Origin: an uncultured Prevotellaceae bacterium
GTDB taxonomy: Bacteria > Bacteroidota > Bacteroidia > Bacteroidales > Bacteroidaceae
Direction: 5' to 3'
DNA: 64,000 nt
NCBI GenBank assembly: GCA_946185485.1
Contig: CAMHJQ010000009.1
Coordinates: 1 to 64,000, forward strand
A program made the translations under genes and the position numbers. The notes beneath the pieces are model-generated. The model saw only the letters and a list, made by a program, of their open reading frames with translations, was not told where the DNA came from and did not search any database. This document shows positions 56,226 through 64,000 of the stretch, piece after piece; positions within the stretch are counted from its first letter, which is position 1, and the number at the start of each line of letters is the position of its first letter.

Positions 56226-58931
56226 ATGGATGACGAAATCAAAGACGAAATGATAGAGAACGATGCCCTGGAGCAGGACGAGGCCGGCGAGGGGCACTCT
56301 GACTATAAGCCCGTCAACCGCTTCGACGCTGCTGCCGTGCATCACCTGTCGGGCATGTACCAGAACTGGTTTCTGGACTATGCCTCGTACACCATCCTCG
56401 ATCGTGCTGTTCCGCACATCGAGGACGGACTGAAACCCGTGCAGCGCCGCATCCTGCATTCTATGAAGCGCATGGATGACGGACGCTACAACAAGGTGGC
56501 GAATATCGTCGGCCACACCATGCAGTTCCACCCCCATGGCGACGCCTCCATCGGCGATGCCTTGGTGCAGATGGGGCAGAAGGACCTGCTCATCGACACA
56601 CAGGGTAACTGGGGCAACATCCTGACGGGCAACAAGGCAGCTGCACCCCGATACATCGAGGCGCGCCTGTCGAAATTCGCCCTCGACTGCGTCTTCAACC
56701 CCAAGACCACCGAGTGGCAGATGTCGTATGACGGGCGCAACAAGGAGCCCATCACGCTACCTGTGAAATTCCCGCTGCTGCTGGCACAAGGTGCCGAGGG
56801 CATTGCCGTGGGTCTGTCGACGAAGGTGCTGCCGCATAACTTCGTGGAGATCTGTGATGCCGCCGTCAGCTACCTGCACGGCGAGGAGTTCCACCTCTAT
56901 CCCGACTTCCCTACGGGCGGTTCCATCGACGTCAGCAAGTATAACGACGGTCAGCGCGGTGGCGTGTTGAAGGTGCGTGCCAAGATTGAGAAGCTCGACC
57001 CGAAGACGCTGGTCATCCGCGAGATACCCTATTCCAAGACCACCGAGACGCTCATCGACAGTATTCTGAAAGCCGTCGACAAGGGCAAGATCAAGGCCCG
57101 CCATGTGGAAGACCTGACAGCTGCGAAGGTGGAGATACAGTTGCAGCTGGCTCCTGGCGTCAGCAGCGACAAGACGCTTGATGCCCTCTATGCCTTCTCT
57201 GACTGCGAAATTAATATCTCGCCCAACTGTTGCGTCATCGAGGACAATAAGCCGCAGTTCCTGACCATCAGCGACGTGCTGCGCCATAGCGTGGAGCGCA
57301 CCAAGGACCTCATCCGTCAGGAACTGGAAATACGCAAGGGAGAGCTGCTGGAACAACTGCACTTCTGCTCGCTGGAGAAGATTTTCATCGAGGAGCGCAT
57401 CTACAAGGACAAGAAGTTTGAGCAGGCTCCCGACATCGACAGCGTCTGCGAGCACATCGACGACCGCCTGACACCCTATTACCCGCAGATGATTCGCGAG
57501 GTGACCAAGGAAGACATCCTGCGCCTGCTGGAAATCAAGATGCAGCGCATCCTGAAGTTCAACAAGGAAAAGGCAGAGGAACTGATGGCTCGTATCAAAG
57601 CTGAGATTGACGAGATAGACCGCGACTTGGCCAACCTTGTGGAGGTGACGGCACAGTGGTTCCTGTTCCTGAAGGACAAGTACGGCAAGGACCATCCGCG
57701 CCTGACGGAAATCCGCAACTTCGACACCATCGAGGCTACCAAGGTCGTCGAGGCCAACCAGAAACTGTATATCAACCGCCAGGACGGCTTCATCGGCACG
57801 GGTCTGAAGAAGGACGAGTTTGTGTGCAACTGCTCCGACATCGATGATATCATCCTCTTTTATAAGGATGGCAAGTTCAAAGTGGTCAGAGTGGCTGACA
57901 AACTGTTTGTCGGCAAGAACATCTTGTGGCTTGGCGTGTTCAAGAAGAACGACCAGCGCACCATCTATAATGCTGTATATCGCGACGGGCGCAAAGGTTT
58001 TTACTATATCAAGCGCTTCAACGTACCTGCCATCACCCGCGACCGTGAGTATGACCTCACGGCAGGAACTGAGGGCTCGCGTGTCATCTACTTTACTGCC
58101 AACCCCAACGGTGAGGCGGAAATTATCAAGGTAACCCTCGACCCAGCGCCCAAGCTGAAGCGCGTCTTCTTCGACAAGGACTTTTCCGAGGTGCTCATCA
58201 AGGGACGTGCGGCTAAGGGCAACCTGCTCACCAAGTTCCAGGTGCACCGCATCGGACTGAAGAGCCACGGACACTCTACGCTGGGCGGGCGCAAGGTATG
58301 GTACGACCCCGACGTCAACCGTCTGAACTACGACGAGCACGGGCGACTGTTGGGTGAGTTCAACGACGGCGACAGCATCCTGGTCATCCTCCAGAACGGC
58401 GACTACTACCTGACCCACTTCGACCCCAACGTACACTTTGAGGATAACATCCAGCGCATTGAGAAGTATGAGGCCGACAAGGTATGGAGCTGTGTGCTCT
58501 ATGATGCCGACAATCAGGGCTACCCCTACGTGAAGCGCTTCCTCATGGAGGCTACCAAGCGCAAGCAGAACTATCTGGGCGAGAATGTCAACTCGCGGCA
58601 ACTGCTGCTCACCGATACCCCTTATCCGCGTCTGCTGGTGACCTATGGTGGCGGTGATGCCTTCCGTGGCAGCGAGGAGGTCGATGTCGAGCAGTTCATA
58701 GCCGTCAAGGGTTTCAAGGCCAAGGGCAAACGCTTGACAACCTTTGAGATCGCTACCATCGAGGAATTGGAACCTGTGCGCTTCCCCGAACCCCCAGCAG
58801 AGGACAGTGACGAGGAACTCAGCGCTCCGGAAGAAGAAAACCTCGACCCTGACGCTGGCAAGAGCCAGCAGCAGGTGCTTGATGAACTGACCGGTCAGCA
58901 ATCCCTGTTTACAGATGAAGACTATCAATAG
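56226..58931 (+). CDS. parC: DNA topoisomerase IV subunit A (GyrA/ParC family)
   Basis: Breakage-reunion subunit. The catalytic Tyr is Tyr143 in AAPRYIEARLS; the winged helix GLKPVQRRILHSM, the QNWFLDYASYTILDRAVPHI opening and the long coiled coil and gate (about 400-530) are present. The C-terminal beta-propeller has degenerate blades and no GyrA-box (QRRGGKG), which favours ParC over GyrA. An acidic, Glu/Asp-rich tail closes it. Length 901. The next gene overlaps its last codons by 17 bases in another frame. ParE is not in the window. Confidence 0.93.
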   Translation: MDDEIKDEMIENDALEQDEAGEGHSDYKPVNRFDAAAVHHLSGMYQNWFLDYASYTILDRAVPHIEDGLKPVQRRILHSMKRMDDGRYNKVANIVGHTMQFHPHGDASIGDALVQMGQKDLLIDTQGNWGNILTGNKAAAPRYIEARLSKFALDCVFNPKTTEWQMSYDGRNKEPITLPVKFPLLLAQGAEGIAVGLSTKVLPHNFVEICDAAVSYLHGEEFHLYPDFPTGGSIDVSKYNDGQRGGVLKVRAKIEKLDPKTLVIREIPYSKTTETLIDSILKAVDKGKIKARHVEDLTAAKVEIQLQLAPGVSSDKTLDALYAFSDCEINISPNCCVIEDNKPQFLTISDVLRHSVERTKDLIRQELEIRKGELLEQLHFCSLEKIFIEERIYKDKKFEQAPDIDSVCEHIDDRLTPYYPQMIREVTKEDILRLLEIKMQRILKFNKEKAEELMARIKAEIDEIDRDLANLVEVTAQWFLFLKDKYGKDHPRLTEIRNFDTIEATKVVEANQKLYINRQDGFIGTGLKKDEFVCNCSDIDDIILFYKDGKFKVVRVADKLFVGKNILWLGVFKKNDQRTIYNAVYRDGRKGFYYIKRFNVPAITRDREYDLTAGTEGSRVIYFTANPNGEAEIIKVTLDPAPKLKRVFFDKDFSEVLIKGRAAKGNLLTKFQVHRIGLKSHGHSTLGGRKVWYDPDVNRLNYDEHGRLLGEFNDGDSILVILQNGDYYLTHFDPNVHFEDNIQRIEKYEADKVWSCVLYDADNQGYPYVKRFLMEATKRKQNYLGENVNSRQLLLTDTPYPRLLVTYGGGDAFRGSEEVDVEQFIAVKGFKAKGKRLTTFEIATIEELEPVRFPEPPAEDSDEELSAPEEENLDPDAGKSQQQVLDELTGQQSLFTDEDYQ

Positions 58932-59736
58932 CCTGTTGCTTGGCCTCGTCCTGGCTGCCTGCCCCTTTGCCGAGTCACTGTCACAGTCGGCTGGTGATGC
59001 TCAGCGCATCACTGTCCGCAGCAACATGCTGGGTATTGGTGGTACGCGTGTGCTTGACACCTACCTGTCGCAGGAGCACTTTTCAGGTTTCGGCCTGACG
59101 TTCCTGTCTACGTCGGAATACCTGCGCAATAACCGTTGCTGGTCGACACTCGTCGAGCATGAGGCCAACATCAGCTCCGTTCACGACCGCGCTGACAACC
59201 GCGAGGAACTGGAAGGTGCCTATAACCTCTATCTGGGACGGCTGCGCACCTGGAAACTGCTGGACGGACGACTGGCGCTGCAGGCGGGTGGCATGGCAAA
59301 CGTCACGTTGGGCGTTATCTACAACACGGCCAACGGCAACAACCCCGCCCAGGCACGCTTCGCCCTAAACATCATGCCCGTAGGCGCTGCAACCTACCGT
59401 TTCCAGTTGTGGAACATCTCCTTCACGGCACGTTGTGAACTGGCTGCCCATCTGGCAGGTATCCGCTTCTCGCCTAACTACGGACAGTCGTACTACGAGA
59501 TATTCTCATGCGGCAACTACGACCATAATGTCGTGCCTACTACCACCCTGTCTGCCCCTGAGTGGCGTACCGTGCTGACACTCGACGCACGCCTGTCGAA
59601 ACGCGTCACGCTGCGACTGGGCTATCTGGGCAACTTCCAGCAGGCCGACATCAACAGTATCAAACAGCACGTCTATACTCATCGCGCCCTCATCGGCATC
59701 ACCAAGAGTTTCAGCATCATCCCTCGTCAACTATGA
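58915..59736 (+). CDS. DUF3316-like exported protein (273 aa)
   Basis: Signal peptide KTINSLLLGLVLAACPFAES, then alternating beta strands consistent with a small barrel or porin-like protein (TLVEHEANISSVHDRADN, YLGRLRTWKLLDGRLALQAG, TLDARLSKRVTLRLGYLGNF). It resembles the Bacteroidota DUF3316 family. No enzyme motif. It overlaps the parC stop by 17 bases and the next gene's start by ATGA, so it is probably translated as part of that transcript. Confidence 0.75.
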   Translation: MKTINSLLLGLVLAACPFAESLSQSAGDAQRITVRSNMLGIGGTRVLDTYLSQEHFSGFGLTFLSTSEYLRNNRCWSTLVEHEANISSVHDRADNREELEGAYNLYLGRLRTWKLLDGRLALQAGGMANVTLGVIYNTANGNNPAQARFALNIMPVGAATYRFQLWNISFTARCELAAHLAGIRFSPNYGQSYYEIFSCGNYDHNVVPTTTLSAPEWRTVLTLDARLSKRVTLRLGYLGNFQQADINSIKQHVYTHRALIGITKSFSIIPRQL

Positions 59737-60755
59737 AACAGCTATTGTCATCTATATCGTTTTGTATCCTCCTTTCTTCCTTCCTCCTCTTCCTGTCGTG
59801 CGTCGACAACGAGGAGTATGCCGACACGCCCACGGGCAATTTCGAGGCGCTGTGGCAGATGGTGGACCAGCACTACTGCTTCTTCGACTATAAGCAGCAC
59901 GCCTATGGACTGGACTGGAACGAGGTCTATCATAAATATAAGGTTCGCGTGAGTGACAGGATGACTGACGTGCAGCTCTTCGAGGTACTGACGGACATGC
60001 TCTCCGAACTGCGCGACGGACACGTCAACCTCACCACCTCCATGGACTACGGGCGCTACTGGGCGTGGCGCGATGACTATCCTCAGAACTTCAGTGATAC
60101 TTTGGAGCGACGCTATATGGGTACCGACTACAAGATTGCTGCCGGCCTGCGCTATCGCGTGCTTGACGACAACATTGGCTACATCCGCTACGAATCGTTC
60201 CAGACACCCGTCGGAGAGTCCAATCTCGACGACTGCCTCAGCTATCTTGCCCTCTGCCGGGGCATCATCATCGATATCCGCAATAACGGCGGAGGTGACT
60301 TGACGACTGCCGAACGGCTGGCAGCACGCTTCGTGCAGCAGAAGACGCTCGTGGGCTACATGCGCCACAAGACGGGGTCAGGGCATAGCGACTTCTCCGA
60401 CATGGAACCTCGCTACCTGGAGCCCTCCAGCCGACTGCGCTGGCATCGTGGCGTCTGCGTGCTCACCAACCGTAGCGTATTTAGTGCTGCCAACGAATTT
60501 GCCGTCATCATGCATGCACTGCCCAATGTCAAGATTGTCGGCGACCATACCGGAGGTGGTTCGGGGATGCCCTTGAACAACTCGCTGCCCAACGGCTGGA
60601 GCGTGCGCTACTCGGCCTGTCCCATGTACGACGCCCAGAAGCACGACACCGAGTTTGGCATTGATGCCGACATCCCTGTCGCCCTCACCGATGAAGCCAC
60701 TGCCGCTGGCATCGACCTCATCATCGAGGCAGCACGAAAAGTTTTAGCCGAATAA
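59733..60755 (+). CDS. S41-family serine peptidase, lipoprotein
   Basis: A 340-residue tail-specific (C-terminal processing) type protease. Lipobox FLLFLSC with Cys23, an N-terminal helical domain (TPTGNFEALWQMVDQHYCFF, DYKQHAYGLDW) and the S41 core: GIIIDIRNNGGGDLTTAERL, then NRSVFSAANEFAVIMHALPN with the catalytic Ser and GDHTGGGSGMP. The longer open frame starts at 59562, but ATG 59733, overlapping the upstream stop, begins the lipoprotein signal. It probably acts at the outer membrane or periplasm. Substrate unknown. Confidence 0.88.
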   Translation: MKQLLSSISFCILLSSFLLFLSCVDNEEYADTPTGNFEALWQMVDQHYCFFDYKQHAYGLDWNEVYHKYKVRVSDRMTDVQLFEVLTDMLSELRDGHVNLTTSMDYGRYWAWRDDYPQNFSDTLERRYMGTDYKIAAGLRYRVLDDNIGYIRYESFQTPVGESNLDDCLSYLALCRGIIIDIRNNGGGDLTTAERLAARFVQQKTLVGYMRHKTGSGHSDFSDMEPRYLEPSSRLRWHRGVCVLTNRSVFSAANEFAVIMHALPNVKIVGDHTGGGSGMPLNNSLPNGWSVRYSACPMYDAQKHDTEFGIDADIPVALTDEATAAGIDLIIEAARKVLAE

Positions 60756-60787
60756 TTTGGTGGTTTGAAAAAAAATATGTACCTTTG
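60756..60787 (+). promoter_or_regulatory. Promoter of the tRNA-Leu/tRNA-Val pair
   Basis: TTTG (60756-60759), 20 bp, then TACCTTTG (60780-60787). Confidence 0.8.
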
Positions 60788-60807
60788 CACCCGCGTTTGA
60801 ACAGGAA

Positions 60808-60889
60808 GCGCCTGTGGCGGAATTGGTAGACGCGCTAGACTTAGGATCTAGTATCTCGCGATGTGCAGGTTCGAGTCCTGTCAGGCGCA
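60808..60889 (+). tRNA. tRNA-Leu (anticodon TAG)
   Basis: Acceptor GCGCCTG/CAGGCGC, discriminator A, D-arm GGCGGAATTGG, anticodon loop CTTAGGA (TAG), a short class II variable arm and T-arm GGTTCGAGTCC; 82 nt, no encoded CCA. Confidence 0.93.
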
Positions 60890-60924
60890 CAAAATCTTCG
60901 CTCAAGAAGAATTAAAAAGAAAAG

Positions 60925-60998
60925 GTCGGCATAGCTCAGCTGGTTAGAGTATCACCTTGACATGGTGGGGGTCCTTGGTTCGAGTCCAAGTGTCGACA
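60925..60998 (+). tRNA. tRNA-Val (anticodon GAC)
   Basis: Acceptor GTCGGCA/TGTCGAC with one wobble, discriminator A, D-arm TAGCTCAGCTGG, anticodon loop TTGACAT (GAC) on CACC/GGTG, T-arm GGTTCGAGTCC; 74 nt. Cotranscribed with tRNA-Leu. Confidence 0.93.
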
Positions 60999-61001
60999 CA
61001 A

Positions 61002-61040
61002 AAGAAAAAGTGACTGAATCCAGTCACTTTTTCTTTTTGG
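61002..61040 (+). terminator. Terminator of the tRNA pair
   Basis: A perfect 15-bp stem (61002-61016 with 61021-61035, core GTGACTG/CAGTCAC) with an AATC loop and a T-rich tail. Confidence 0.93.
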
Positions 61041-61046
61041 GTATTT

Positions 61047-61149
61047 ACTTCTTCTCCTCTTGCTTGGGGGTATAGCGGACAGTAAGCGTGGGCGTGTAGG
61101 TGTTCTCCAGAATGACGGAGATGATGCCGGTGGCAGCGTCGAGTACTCA
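61047..61149 (-). pseudogene. C-terminal gene remnant (unrecognised)
   Basis: On the minus strand a frame ends ...LDAATGIISVILENTY, TPTLTVRYTPKQEEKK, stop at 61047. Codon usage looks native, but the frame is closed upstream by a stop near 61147-61152, so only the last 30 or so codons of a gene remain. It resembles the closing strand of a beta-rich surface protein; I cannot name it. A TACCTTTG element at 61244-61251 points toward it. Confidence 0.45.
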
Positions 61150-61155
61150 TCCATC

Positions 61156-61208
61156 AACACTTGTCGCCAAGTGTTCAAGAGTTTTTCGTATCACGAAAAA
61201 ACCTCTTG
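61156..61208. other. Two adjacent strong hairpins
   Basis: AACACTTG/CAAGTGTT (61156-61175, loop TCGC), immediately followed by CAAGAG...CTCTTG with a T5/A6 middle and CGT/ACG neck (61176-61208). They lie between the remnant and a minus-strand TACCTTTG. No T-run follows either, so they look like leader or REP-type structures rather than a simple terminator. Confidence 0.6.
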
Positions 61209-61243
61209 CTAACTTACGTCACGTTTCGGAACCTCCGATAGCA

Positions 61244-61251
61244 CAAAGGTA
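61244..61251 (-). promoter_or_regulatory. -7 element TACCTTTG pointing into the remnant region
   Basis: TACCTTTG on the minus strand with no -33 match. It would transcribe the two hairpins and the gene remnant, possibly the surviving promoter of a gene lost by internal deletion. Confidence 0.35.
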
Positions 61252-61320
61252 GGGAGAATAAATCATATATAAGATTTAATTCCAAGAATTGGTAAATTGC
61301 CGTAACAGTTCCCAAATAGT

Positions 61321-64000
61321 CTATTCTGTTTTCGACTTGTAATACTGGCTTGGGGATACACCGTAGAACTTCTTGAAGAGGGCCGAGAAGGAGGTGGGGC
61401 TGGAGAAACCGCAGGTATAGGTGACCTCTGATACGTTCATCTTGCCGCTGGCAAGCAGTTCTGCGGCTTTCTTCAGGCGCACCTTGCGGATGAAGTCGTG
61501 TGGTGTCTGACCCGTTAGGTCTTTCATTTTGCGGTTCAGGTGGATGCGACTGAGACCCACCTCACTGGCTATCATGTCCATCGTCAGGTTCTCGTCGTCC
61601 AGATGGTCGTTGATGGCCTTCATGATGTTGGCAAGGAGTTTCTCGTCGGGCGACTTGACGGACTTTGGTGAGGTCTTTCCTTCCAACTGGTCGGTGTGCT
61701 CGTACTTCAGGCGCAGGGTGCGAGTCCGCTGTATCAGGTTGACGATGGTCTGGCGGAGGATATCCATGTTGAACGGCTTGACGATGTAGGCGTCGGCACC
61801 CGTGGTGAGTCCTCGCAGACGGTCCTCTTCCATGCTCATGGCTGTCAGCATCACGACGGGCACGTGGCTGGTGGCGAGGTTTGAGCGCAGGCTCATGCAG
61901 AGCGTGTTGCCATCCATGTCGGGCATCATCACGTCGCTGAGCACCAGGTCGGGCACGCTGCGCATGATTTCCGCGAAAGCCTGTCGTCCGTCGGTGAAGG
62001 CTTTGATATCGTAGTCACTGCTGAGTTCCTGCACCAGATAGTCGCGTATTTCCTCGTCATCTTCGGCAATTACCAGGATGGGGCGCTGACGGGTGGGCGC
62101 CTCGATGGGGCCTTCTGCCGTATCATCGCTATCCTCCACTTCTGCCAATGTCAGTTGCTCAGCCGTTTCCACATCGGGTTCGACCGCCATCTCGTCTGCC
62201 TTCAGGTGTTCTGAGCCTAAGGGCAGGGAGATGACGAACTCGCAGCCTTGCTCCAGATTATGGGCGGAGATGGTGCCATAGTGCAATTCTACCAATGAGC
62301 GGGCGAGGTCGAGACCGATGCCCGTACCCGTCTGCTGACCGCTCTGCTTGCTGTCCGACTGATAGAAACGTTCAAAAATCTGCTCCAGTTTGTCCTCGGG
62401 AATTTTCTCACCGTTGTCGCGAATGGCGATGGTAGCATTTTGGTCGTCGTGGGTGACGCGGATGGCAATCTCACCACCTGTTGGTGTGAACTTGAAGGCA
62501 TTCGACAGCACGTTCAGGATGACCTTGTCGAAGTAACGGCGGTCTATCCAGATGGGAAGCGTCTCAGAATCGTGGTCATAGAGAAAGTGGATCTGTCGGT
62601 TGCGGGCCTGATGCTCGAACAGAGAGTAGAGTTCCTGGATAAAACCCACAAGGTCGGTTTCCCGCATGTGCATCTGCATCTGTCCCTTGTCAATCTTGCG
62701 CAGGTCCATCATTTGGTTGATGAGTCCCAGGATGCGCTCGGCATTGCGGCGCATGATTTCGTAGATGCCCCGCTTCTGCGGGTCGCTCTCGCGCTTGATG
62801 AGCGACAGCAGCGGTGTGACGATGAGTGTCATGGGCGTGCGGATGTCGTGGCTGAAGTTCATAAAGAAACGCAACTTCGCCTCACTCAGTTCCTCGGCAT
62901 GGATATGCTCCTGCAACTGCATCTGCTGGCGCACCCAGCCCCTGCGGTAGGCGATGTAGCGCCATACGACGAGAGTCAGCAGTGCGGCGTAGAGCAAATA
63001 TGCCCACCACGACCGATACCACGGGGCATGCACCACAACCGTAAACGTGCGCTCGGCAGTCTCTGTGCCTTTGTAGGATGCCTTGACGCGGAAGCGGTAG
63101 GTGCCAGGGGCCAGACGCGAGAAGGTAATCTCGTTTGTGCCCTGTTGCAGCGCCACAAACGGGTCGCCGTTGATGCTATACAGATAGGTGATGCGCTCTG
63201 GATCGTCGAAGGTCAGCGTTGAGAAACTGACGGCAAACGAGTTGTCGCCGTAGTCCAATTCGAAGTGTTGGCTCTGGGTGACCAGTGTATCAGTCACTTG
63301 GTAACTGCCCGACAGCGTGGTCTGATTGACAGGCATACCATTGATGGTGAAGGCCGTCAGGCTGACGGTGGCGTTCCACTCACGATGGTCGATGTCGGCA
63401 GGGTTGAACCACGTGATGCCGCCCGTGCCGCAGAATAATAGTCGTCCGTCCGGCATGGCCCACGATCCGCCCGTGGTGAAGTAGTTGGACTGCAGACCGT
63501 CCTCCACATAGTATTTCTGGAACCTATTGTCCTTGGGGTTCAGACAGGAGAGCCCCATGTCGGTGCCTATCCAGAGCTGGCCCAACTGGTCTTTCTCTAT
63601 TGACGTGATGTTGTTGCTGGGCAAACCCTGCTCCACGGTGTAATGGCCCAACTCGCGCTTGCGCAGGTCGTAGTGGAAAAGTCCCTCGGTAGTGCCTATC
63701 CAGAGTGCATTATTATATTCGCGGGCCAGATAGACGTTGGCACCAGGCATCAGGCACTTGCCGCCAAAGATGCCGTTCCACGTCAAATCGTCAAGGTCCA
63801 GACAGTTCAGGCCGTTGTCGGCAGCCACATAGAGGCGATGACCGTCGGGCGACACCGACAGTTGGGAGATAAAGTCATGGGAGAGTCCTTTCCCTGCGGC
63901 GTCCTCCGAGCGGAACTGTCTGACGGCTCCGTCCTTGGCGAACATCAGCAGTCCGTGTCCCATTGTGCCTCCCCATCCCCGTCCTTCGCTGTCTTTGGCG
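61321..64000 (-). CDS. Hybrid two-component regulator (HTCS), 5' part beyond the window
   Basis: One-protein sensor-regulator. Visible order: several Reg_prop/beta-propeller sensor repeats (LWIGTTEGLFHYDLRK, LWIGTDMGLSCLNPKD), a Y_Y_Y domain, a transmembrane helix (SWWAYLLYAALLTLVVWRYI), a histidine kinase (His in NFSHDIRTPMTLI, DNGEKIPEDK, TGIGLDLARSLVELH), a receiver domain (phospho-Asp in LSDVMMPDMDG, Lys in YIVKPFN) and an AraC-type DNA-binding domain (SEVGLSRIHLNRKMKDLTGQ, CGFSSPTSFSALFKKFYGVSP). The frame stays open to 64000 and reads in Reg_prop style before ATG 63963, so the gene starts outside. Such regulators control polysaccharide-utilisation loci; none is adjacent on this side. 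Confidence 0.95.
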   Translation of the reverse strand, partial: AKDSEGRGWGGTMGHGLLMFAKDGAVRQFRSEDAAGKGLSHDFISQLSVSPDGHRLYVAADNGLNCLDLDDLTWNGIFGGKCLMPGANVYLAREYNNALWIGTTEGLFHYDLRKRELGHYTVEQGLPSNNITSIEKDQLGQLWIGTDMGLSCLNPKDNRFQKYYVEDGLQSNYFTTGGSWAMPDGRLLFCGTGGITWFNPADIDHREWNATVSLTAFTINGMPVNQTTLSGSYQVTDTLVTQSQHFELDYGDNSFAVSFSTLTFDDPERITYLYSINGDPFVALQQGTNEITFSRLAPGTYRFRVKASYKGTETAERTFTVVVHAPWYRSWWAYLLYAALLTLVVWRYIAYRRGWVRQQMQLQEHIHAEELSEAKLRFFMNFSHDIRTPMTLIVTPLLSLIKRESDPQKRGIYEIMRRNAERILGLINQMMDLRKIDKGQMQMHMRETDLVGFIQELYSLFEHQARNRQIHFLYDHDSETLPIWIDRRYFDKVILNVLSNAFKFTPTGGEIAIRVTHDDQNATIAIRDNGEKIPEDKLEQIFERFYQSDSKQSGQQTGTGIGLDLARSLVELHYGTISAHNLEQGCEFVISLPLGSEHLKADEMAVEPDVETAEQLTLAEVEDSDDTAEGPIEAPTRQRPILVIAEDDEEIRDYLVQELSSDYDIKAFTDGRQAFAEIMRSVPDLVLSDVMMPDMDGNTLCMSLRSNLATSHVPVVMLTAMSMEEDRLRGLTTGADAYIVKPFNMDILRQTIVNLIQRTRTLRLKYEHTDQLEGKTSPKSVKSPDEKLLANIMKAINDHLDDENLTMDMIASEVGLSRIHLNRKMKDLTGQTPHDFIRKVRLKKAAELLASGKMNVSEVTYTCGFSSPTSFSALFKKFYGVSPSQYYKSKTE

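Noticed and set aside
56757..58928. A 723-codon minus-strand frame
   Set aside because: Exact antisense of the topoisomerase gene, which has unmistakable motifs.
59562..59732. Longer N-terminus for the S41 peptidase
   Set aside because: The upstream codons are the shifted frame of the DUF3316-like gene; the lipoprotein signal begins at 59733.

Overview
The window looks like a chromosomal segment of a gut- or rumen-type Bacteroidota, most likely Prevotellaceae. Supporting signs: many genes are preceded by the phylum's -7 element TAnnTTTG (often TACCTTTG, some with TTTG about 20 bp upstream); there is a hybrid two-component (HTCS) regulator, a TonB-dependent receptor, secreted proteins with YxLQGxR-type C-terminal tails, and the tig / clpP-clpX-recQ order. 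No prophage, conjugative element, classical insertion sequence or CRISPR array was seen.

Layout. 1-97: 3' end of a 5S rRNA gene and its terminator. 257-3788: an unrecognised secreted protein, a UDP-glucuronate decarboxylase and a secreted PCMD-type protein. 3814-13804: a BtuB-like TonB receptor and a 2444-residue two-module NRPS (C-A-T-C-A-T-R) ending in a thioester reductase, predicted to release a dipeptide aldehyde. 13972-18341: asnS, a pseudouridine synthase with a long low-complexity head, and purB, then tRNA-Val. 18802-27878: a minus-strand run guaB, two PpiC/SurA-type isomerases, an OstA-like protein, mutL and an OmpA-family protein, linking envelope biogenesis to housekeeping. 27955-33638: recQ, clpX, clpP and tig, with a transporter-like gene fragment. 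33741-36267: lptB diverging from mlaE-mlaF. 36491-36589: a 32-codon gene with its own promoter and terminator. 36704-41172: yceD, rpmF, fabH, era, der and a lipoprotein. 41360-44111: an XRE-cupin regulator and an acyl-CoA synthetase, separated by a 490-bp element with 39-bp inverted ends around a frameshifted DUF559 nuclease. 44108-53795: histidine kinase, lipoprotein, cyclophilin, lolD, a CPA2 antiporter, a GH31 enzyme and asd. 53816-60755: a DUF4876-like secreted protein, topoisomerase IV subunit A, a DUF3316-like protein and an S41 peptidase. 60808-61040: tRNA-Leu, tRNA-Val and a terminator. 61321-64000: an HTCS regulator cut by the window edge.

Three things stand out. First, the DUF559 element (41946-42435) looks like a small nuclease-bearing mobile or REP-like unit; one inverted end now codes for the N-terminus of the neighbouring synthetase. 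Second, short arrays of 7-bp units (CAATTAT, CTCTAAC, TTTGAAC, TGTTTAA types) fill gaps between co-directional genes and also lie in frame inside three proteins (TonB receptor, NRPS, GH31). Seven is coprime with three, so one orientation is open in all frames and the other is stop-rich; genic copies use the open orientation and intergenic CAATTAT copies the stop-rich one. Third, the NRPS is a good candidate for a reactive small molecule.

All calls come from reading the sequence and from family knowledge; no database search was run. Functions of the hypothetical proteins, the NRPS product and the behaviour of both repeat classes are inferences.
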